This document shows, in pieces, positions 31,198 through 36,925 of a stretch of DNA of 36,925 nt; positions within the stretch are counted from its first letter, which is position 1, and every line of letters starts with the position of its first letter. Source of the stretch: JAPLJC01 sp052326585 (lineage in GTDB: Bacteria > Desulfobacterota > Desulfobaccia > Desulfobaccales > 0-14-0-80-60-11); the NCBI GenBank assembly GCA_052326585.1, contig JBKQLU010000022.1, positions 1 to 36,925 on the forward strand, read 5' to 3'. The position numbers and the translations under genes were made by a program. Under the pieces are notes generated by a model, which was given only the letters and a program-made list of their open reading frames with translations, made no database searches and was not told where the DNA came from.

Positions 31198-31323
31198 AGC
31201 GCCGCGCCGCGCCGCCGGGCGCCACCGGTTGAGCCCCGTCTGGCCCCGGGCAAAAATATATGGATTATTTCTGGTTATCGGCAGTTATTTGCATTAAATA
31301 ATAGAGCAGCAGACGGAGCAGGC

Positions 31324-32802
<1,479 letters not shown>

Positions 32803-32804
32803 GG

Positions 32805-32974
32805 GGCAGTAAGCAGTGAGCAGTGAGCAGTGAGCTTTTCAGCTTAATCGTTATTGTTCAATGCTGAATGGAATGTGATAAGTAATAAAAAATGATCCAA
32901 AGGTCGACTCAGTTTGCGGTGGGCAGACAGGAATTGGATTTTTCTGCTTACTGCTCACGGCTTACTGCTCACTG
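32805..32974. repeat. Inverted pair of GCAGTGA heptamer tracts between trpE and trpG
   Basis: 32805-32835 carries GCAGTAA and three GCAGTGA units; 32944-32974 carries the reverse complement type (CTGCTTACTGCTCACGGCTT, ACTGCTCACTG). The arms are about 31 bases each around about 108 bases of AT-rich sequence without a gene. Confidence 0.88.
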
Positions 32975-32996
32975 TTAACGGCTCCCTGGTGCGCAT

Positions 32997-33569
32997 ATGT
33001 TAGTAATGATAGATAATTATGATTCCTTCACCTATAATCTGGTGCAGTATTTCGGCCAGTTGGGAGAGGAGGTCCGGGTCTTTCGCAATGACCGGATAGA
33101 CCTGGAGGGAGTTGGGGCGCTCAAGCCGGACCGGCTGGTAATCTCTCCCGGCCCCTGCTCTCCCACTGAGGCGGGGATTTCCATGGCGGCCATCCTCCAT
33201 TTCGCCGGGCGGATTCCCATTCTCGGGGTGTGCCTGGGACACCAGGCCATGGGTGCGGCCTTCGGGGGCCGGGTCATCCGTTCCCCCCGGCTGATGCATG
33301 GCAAGACCTCCCTCATTTACCATGACGGCCGGGATCTCTTCCAGGGCGTTCCCTCCCCCTTTGAGGCTACCCGTTACCATTCCCTCATCGTGGAGCGGGA
33401 GACCCTGCCCGCCTGTCTTGAGGTTTCGGCGCAGACCGCGGTGGGGGAGATCATGGGGCTGCGGCACCGGGAATACGCCATCTACGGAGTACAGTTTCAT
33501 CCCGAATCCATCATGACCGCCGAAGGCATCAATCTGCTGCGCAATTTTCTGCGGCGCAGCCGGGGCTGA
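32997..33569 (+). CDS. trpG: Anthranilate synthase component II (glutamine amidotransferase)
   Basis: The 190-residue class I glutaminase supplies ammonia to TrpE. Motifs: MIDNYDSFTYNLVQYFGQLG at the start, LVISPGPCSPTEAG (about residues 45-58, oxyanion loop), the nucleophile loop ILGVCLGHQAMG (Cys at about 80), YHSLIVE and VQFHPESIMT with the His-Glu pair. In some bacteria the same protein serves p-aminobenzoate synthase (PabA), but adjacency to trpE favours TrpG. ATG 32997 and ATG 33006 are both possible starts. korD follows after 33 bases. Confidence 0.96.
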   Translation: MLVMIDNYDSFTYNLVQYFGQLGEEVRVFRNDRIDLEGVGALKPDRLVISPGPCSPTEAGISMAAILHFAGRIPILGVCLGHQAMGAAFGGRVIRSPRLMHGKTSLIYHDGRDLFQGVPSPFEATRYHSLIVERETLPACLEVSAQTAVGEIMGLRHREYAIYGVQFHPESIMTAEGINLLRNFLRRSRG

Positions 33570-33602
33570 GGGCAATAGTGCCCGGGAGGCAGGCAGCAGG
33601 GA

Positions 33603-33920
33603 ATGGCTATGGATAAGGTTACGGAGAGCGAGGCAAATCAGAGCGCCGGGTCCGGGGGGCAGCCGGCCGGCCCGGAAAGTTCCGAAAAGCCGCTGCGGCA
33701 TTATGAAATCGACATCTTTCGGGACTGGTGTAAGTCCTGCGGCATCTGCGCCGCTTTTTGCCCGCGGCAGTGCCTGGAGATGGACGGACAGGGGAAGCCA
33801 CAGGTGAAGAGCCTCGAGGTCTGCAACGGCTGCCGCTGGTGCGAACTGCATTGTCCGGACTTTGCCATCTGCGTCAAGGAACTGGCCGCCAAAGATGCGG
33901 CACCGGAAGAGGCGGACTGA
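33603..33920 (+). CDS. korD: 2-oxoacid:ferredoxin oxidoreductase delta subunit (2[4Fe-4S] ferredoxin)
   Basis: The 105-residue protein has a roughly 35-residue polar N-terminus and then two [4Fe-4S] motifs: CKSCGICAAFCPRQCLEM (about residues 43-60) and CNGCRWCELHCPDFAICV (about 75-92). Size, motif spacing and position directly before alpha, beta and gamma genes identify it as the ferredoxin-like delta subunit carrying electrons out of the TPP site. ATG 33603 or ATG 33609 may be the start. Its 33-base distance to trpG suggests read-through from the trp operon. Confidence 0.93.
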   Translation: MAMDKVTESEANQSAGSGGQPAGPESSEKPLRHYEIDIFRDWCKSCGICAAFCPRQCLEMDGQGKPQVKSLEVCNGCRWCELHCPDFAICVKELAAKDAAPEEAD

Positions 33921-33947
33921 CTTAGGCCACAGGATTAGAGAAAAATC

Positions 33948-35090
33948 ATGAATGACCATACCCCCGGGAAGGCCAGACTGCTGCAGGGCAACGAAGCCAT
34001 AGTGGAGGGCGCCCTCTATGCCGGCTGCCGGTTTTTTGCCGGCTATCCCATCACCCCGGCTACGGAGATCAGCGAAATCATGTCCTACCGGCTGCCCGCG
34101 GTGGACGGCACCTTTATCCAGATGGAGGATGAAATCGCCTCCATGGGTGCGGTTATCGGCGCCTCCCTGGCCGGGGTCAAGGCCATGACCGCCACCAGCG
34201 GCCCGGGGTTTTCCCTGATGCAGGAGAACCTGGGGTTTGCTTGCGTGGCCGAGGTGCCCGCGGTGATCGTCAACGTCATGAGGGGCGGCCCATCCACCGG
34301 CCTGCCCACCCACGTCAGCCAGGGGGACGCGCAGCAAGCCCGCTGGGGCACCCACGGCGACCACCCCATCATCGTCCTGGCGGTCTCCACCACTCGGGAC
34401 TGCTTCGAAATCACGGTCAAGGCCTTCTCCCTGGCGGAAAAATACCGGACCCCGGTGATCATCTTGAGCGATGAAGTGGTGGCCCACACCCGGGAGAAGA
34501 TTATCCTGCCGCCGGAGACGCCCCTGGAGGTGGCGGACCGGGTGCGCCCGGACATGCCGCCGGAATGGTACCTGCCGTACGCCGATACCGCCAGCGGGGT
34601 GCCGCCCATGGGCATCTTCGGGGATGGCTACCGCTACCACGTCACCGGCCTGGTCCATGACGTGCGGGGTTATCCTACGGAACGTCCCGACGAGATCGTG
34701 CCTTTTTTGCACCGCCTGTTCCGCAAGATTACCCAGCACTTCCACGACATCCAGATGGTGCGTGAGGAGCAGACGGCGGACGCCGAGATCCTGGTAGTGG
34801 CCTATGGCGCGGTGGCCCGCAGCGCCCGGCGGGCGGTGCTAGAGGCCCGGGAACGGGGGATCAAGGCGGGACTCCTGCAACTCATCACCCTGTGGCCCTT
34901 TCCGCGGCGGCATCTGGAGCCGCTGCTGCGGCAGGTGCGGGCCGTCCTGGTGCCGGAGCTCAATATGGGCCAGATGTCCCGGGAGGTAAAAAGGATCAAC
35001 CAGGGAATCACCCGGGTGGAGGGTTTGAATCGGATCGACGGCAATTTGATTACGCCGGATGAGATTATGGAGCGCTTGCTGAAGATGTAA
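33948..35090 (+). CDS. korA: 2-oxoglutarate-type 2-oxoacid:ferredoxin oxidoreductase alpha subunit
   Basis: The 380-residue protein is the alpha subunit (domains I and II) of a four-subunit 2-oxoacid oxidoreductase. It shows LLQGNEAIVEGALYAGCRFFAGYPITPATEI (about residues 11-41), QMEDEIASMGAVIGASLAG with the catalytic-site Glu, TATSGPGFSLMQENLGFA, and MRGGPSTGLPTHVSQGDAQQARWG (about 110-133), all strongly conserved in KorA/OorA. The enzyme decarboxylates 2-oxoglutarate to succinyl-CoA, or runs in reverse, with ferredoxin. Substrate specificity (2-oxoglutarate versus branched-chain 2-oxoacids) is inferred from similarity to KorA and subunit order. It follows korD by 27 bases. Confidence 0.95.
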   Translation: MNDHTPGKARLLQGNEAIVEGALYAGCRFFAGYPITPATEISEIMSYRLPAVDGTFIQMEDEIASMGAVIGASLAGVKAMTATSGPGFSLMQENLGFACVAEVPAVIVNVMRGGPSTGLPTHVSQGDAQQARWGTHGDHPIIVLAVSTTRDCFEITVKAFSLAEKYRTPVIILSDEVVAHTREKIILPPETPLEVADRVRPDMPPEWYLPYADTASGVPPMGIFGDGYRYHVTGLVHDVRGYPTERPDEIVPFLHRLFRKITQHFHDIQMVREEQTADAEILVVAYGAVARSARRAVLEARERGIKAGLLQLITLWPFPRRHLEPLLRQVRAVLVPELNMGQMSREVKRINQGITRVEGLNRIDGNLITPDEIMERLLKM

Positions 35091-35149
35091 GCTGGGGCTC
35101 GATTTTTTAAGAAGAATTAGCGCGGTCGGGGCCCTCCGGCCGCCGGCTG

Positions 35150-35280
35150 GAAGCCGGTGCCACTAAGACGCAGGCTAAAGCCTGCGGCTACAAGGTCAAA
35201 AGCTAAACGCTCACGGGCTGGAAGACTGTGGTTGTAGGGGCGGCGGCTCGCCGCCCAGGGCGGGGAAACCCCGCCCCTAC
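35150..35280. repeat. Palindromes of families B and C inside the kor operon
   Basis: The 228 bases between korA and korB contain CGCAGGCTAAAGCCTGCGGC (about 35170-35189) and a double palindrome at 35230-35280 (GGGGCGGCGGCTCGCCGCCC, GGGCGGGGAAACCCCGCCCC), which matches 16801-16852 at nearly every base. No gene is present. Confidence 0.87.
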
Positions 35281-35318
35281 GCCTGCGGCTAGCAAGACAA
35301 AGCGACGGAGAGCCAAAA

Positions 35319-36206
35319 ATGGCCGAAGATGTCACCAAGCTGATTCACAAATACCTGCGCCACGAAAAGAGGTTCCCCCATGTTTGGTGTCCGGGCTGCG
35401 GCAATGGCATCGTCCTGGGATCCCTGATTCGGGCCATCGACGCCACCGGCTTCAGCAAGGATGAGATCGTCCTGGTCTCAGGCATCGGCTGTTCCGGGCG
35501 CCTGAGCGTCTACGTCGATTTCAACACCCTGCACACCACCCACGGCCGGGCCCTCACCTTTGCCACCGGCGTCAAGCTGGCCAACCCCAAGCTCCAGGTC
35601 ATCGTGGTCATGGGGGACGGCGACGCCACCGCCATCGGCGGCAACCATTTCATCCATGCGGCCCGGCGCAACCTGGATCTGACGGCTATCATCATCAACA
35701 ACAATACCTATGGCATGACCGGCGGACAATATTCTCCCACCACCCCTTACGGGTCCTGGGCGGCCACGGCTCACTTCGGCCATATCGAACACGCCTTCTC
35801 CATCAGCGAGATGGCGGTGACCGCGGGCGCCGCCATGGTGGGCCGGGGCACGGTCTATCACGTCACCCTGCTGGACCGGTTGATGGAACAGGCCATCAGG
35901 AAGGGGGGGTTTGCCGTGGTGGAGGTCATCAGCCATTGCCACACCCAGTTCGGCCAGAAAAACCTGAAAGGCGGCCCGGTGGAGATGATGCAGGCTCAGA
36001 AAGAGATGGCGGTGCGGGTGGAGAAGGCCAAGACCATGAGCCCGGAGGAACTGGCCGGCAAGATCACCATCGGCGTCTTGGTGGACCGCGACCTGCCCAT
36101 CTATACGGAGGAATACCGGCTGATCCAGGCCGCGGCCCGGGCCGCGATGCAAGGGAAACCGAGACCTGCAACCTCAAAACTCAAACCTCAAAACTTTGAC
36201 TATTGA
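35319..36206 (+). CDS. korB: 2-oxoglutarate-type 2-oxoacid:ferredoxin oxidoreductase beta subunit
   Basis: The 295-residue protein binds thiamine pyrophosphate. FPHVWCPGCGNGIVLG (about residues 20-35), GIGCSGRLSVY (about 57-67) and the TPP/Mg motif MGDGDATAIGGNHFIHAARRN followed by IIINNNTYGMTGGQYSPTTP (about 98-140) are the family signatures. The last ~12 residues, ATSKLKPQNFDY, are encoded by a heptamer tract (ACCTCAAAACTCAAACCTCA and neighbours) and are not expected in the family, which usually ends near the preceding helix. It starts 228 bases after korA, separated by palindromes, and korC follows after 15 bases. Confidence 0.95.
   Translation: MAEDVTKLIHKYLRHEKRFPHVWCPGCGNGIVLGSLIRAIDATGFSKDEIVLVSGIGCSGRLSVYVDFNTLHTTHGRALTFATGVKLANPKLQVIVVMGDGDATAIGGNHFIHAARRNLDLTAIIINNNTYGMTGGQYSPTTPYGSWAATAHFGHIEHAFSISEMAVTAGAAMVGRGTVYHVTLLDRLMEQAIRKGGFAVVEVISHCHTQFGQKNLKGGPVEMMQAQKEMAVRVEKAKTMSPEELAGKITIGVLVDRDLPIYTEEYRLIQAAARAAMQGKPRPATSKLKPQNFDY
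36166..36200. repeat. Heptamer tract forming the 3' end of korB
   Basis: ACCTGCAACCTCAAAACTCA AACCTCAAAACTTTG resembles the AAACTCA/AAACTCG tract at 25864-26005. It encodes the korB C-terminus and ends just before the stop codon region (TGA 36204-36206). Confidence 0.75.
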
Positions 36207-36221
36207 ACTTGAAGCCTAATT

Positions 36222-36806
36222 ATGTCTAAGCGCTATGAGATTCGCCTGGCCGGTTCGGGAGGCCAGGGGTTGGTGCTGGCGGGGGTTATCCTGGCAGAGG
36301 CCGCCGGGATTTATGACGGCAAGTATGTCTGCCAGACCCAGAGTTATGGCCCCGAAGCCCGGGGCGGCGCCTCCAAGGCGGAGGTGGTCATCAGTGACGC
36401 GGAAATCGATTATCCCAAGGCCATCCGGCCCGACGTGCTCCTGGCGATGAGCCAGAAGTCCCTGGACGCCTACCTGGGTGATCTGAAGGCGGAGGGCGTG
36501 CTCCTGGTGGACGCCGACCTGGTGCAGGAGGTGCCGGAGTCGGGGGCACTGGCAATCCCCTTTACCCGCCTGGCCCGGGAGGCGGGCCGGGAAGTGGTGG
36601 CCAACATCGTGGCCCTGGGGGCCCTGGCGGCCGTCACCGGGGCGGTCTCGCGAGAAGCCTTGCAGGCCGCGGTTATGGACCGGGTGCCGGCCAGCAGCCG
36701 CGCCTTGAACGAGAAAGCCCTGGAAGCTGGACTGGCCGCGGGCGCCAAGGTCTTGGCGGCGCGGGCCGCCGCGCCTTTCGAAATCGGCGCGGAAGATCAA
36801 GATTAA
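36222..36806 (+). CDS. korC: 2-oxoglutarate-type 2-oxoacid:ferredoxin oxidoreductase gamma subunit
   Basis: The 194-residue gamma subunit has the typical start YEIRLAGSGGQGLVLAGVIL (residues 4-23), followed by the conserved QTQSYGPEARGGASKAEVVI (about 45-64) and DVLLAMSQKSLDAYL, and a C-terminal NIVALGALAAVTGAVSREAL. It completes the korDABC set; the subunit helps bind CoA and stabilise the complex. The start at ATG 36222 lies 15 bases after korB with a weak GAAGCC ribosome-binding site. The operon may continue beyond the window, but a family A repeat begins within 90 bases. Confidence 0.95.
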   Translation: MSKRYEIRLAGSGGQGLVLAGVILAEAAGIYDGKYVCQTQSYGPEARGGASKAEVVISDAEIDYPKAIRPDVLLAMSQKSLDAYLGDLKAEGVLLVDADLVQEVPESGALAIPFTRLAREAGREVVANIVALGALAAVTGAVSREALQAAVMDRVPASSRALNEKALEAGLAAGAKVLAARAAAPFEIGAEDQD

Positions 36807-36887
36807 CGGTTATGAGGTAAGCCGGGGCTTGTTTAGCGCTGGATTTCATAAATTGGGTAAAGTATTTATTTAACCGCGGTGATTAAT

Positions 36888-36925
36888 TCCCCCTCACCCT
36901 AACCCTCTCCCCCACCGGGGGAGAG
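36888..36925. repeat. Family A palindrome cut by the window end
   Basis: ATTCCCCCTCACCCTAACCC followed by TCTCCCCCACCGGGGGAGAG: left flank and hairpin of family A, running to the last base of the window. Confidence 0.85.

Noticed and set aside
31150..31323. Upstream extension of trpE
   Set aside because: Would be translated from within the attenuator hairpins; ATG 31324 has a ribosome-binding site and matches the usual TrpE start.
33000..34745. 581-residue antisense frame spanning trpG, korD and korA
   Set aside because: It crosses three well-supported genes and their spacers and shows no family features.

Overview
This 36.9 kb, GC-rich window is chromosomal and carries mainly housekeeping and metabolic genes. 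The gene mix suggests an anaerobic Desulfobacterota (former Deltaproteobacteria): a membrane pyrophosphatase, a four-subunit 2-oxoacid:ferredoxin oxidoreductase, a PurS-PurL fusion without the glutaminase domain, a DUF116 protein beside def-fmt, a NIL-domain ferredoxin and a probable selenoprotein. The taxonomy is inferred from gene content only. No rRNA, tRNA, IS element, prophage or CRISPR array was found.

Layout. 1-1180: the end of hppA with its terminator, an orphan MNT-type antitoxin whose HEPN partner is missing, and a DUF559 endonuclease-like gene abutting a dispersed palindrome. 1192-4298: a GT39-type glycosyltransferase with an in-frame repeat insertion, then an LptF/LptG permease. 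4578-9981: sugar-nucleotide genes (phosphomannomutase on the minus strand; then a sugar-nucleotide epimerase/dehydratase, rmlA, a small membrane protein and bifunctional manC), likely feeding surface polysaccharide. 10173-16725: a ZraP/Spy-like secreted protein, then def-fmt-DUF116 separated from rsmB by an acetylglutamate kinase gene, a RelE-type toxin-antitoxin pair and repeats. 17285-22460: purSL, a small secreted Cys-containing protein, a NIL-ferredoxin and an MFS transporter. 22497-27876 (minus strand): a putative selenocysteine-containing ArsM-like methyltransferase, rfaE2, comF, a PHP phosphoesterase, a bifunctional-nuclease-family gene and miaB. 28245-30577: rhomboid protease, PPC/DUF296 protein, inositol-monophosphatase family. 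30987-36806: a trp promoter, leader peptide and attenuator, trpE, trpG, then korDABC.

The most striking observation is at 23336-22497 (minus). The reading frame of the ArsM-like gene continues upstream through one in-frame TGA that directly follows a Cys codon. The upstream part has a good Shine-Dalgarno and encodes the N-terminal helix plus Cys motif expected of ArsM. A hairpin meeting the usual bacterial SECIS geometry lies just after the TGA. An ordinary gene caller would start this gene about 39 codons too late.

The second theme is repeats. At least four families of short palindromes (CCCTAACCCTCCCCC-type, GGGGCGGG-type, CAGGCTAAAGCCTG-type, GTCATTCTGAG-type) and three kinds of tandem heptamers fill almost every larger gap. 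They enter operons (trpE-trpG, korA-korB, DUF116-rsmB), one protein (the GT39 enzyme), one gene 3' end (korB) and probably the site of a lost hepT gene. A DUF559 nuclease-like gene lies directly against one palindrome copy and may be functionally linked to that family.
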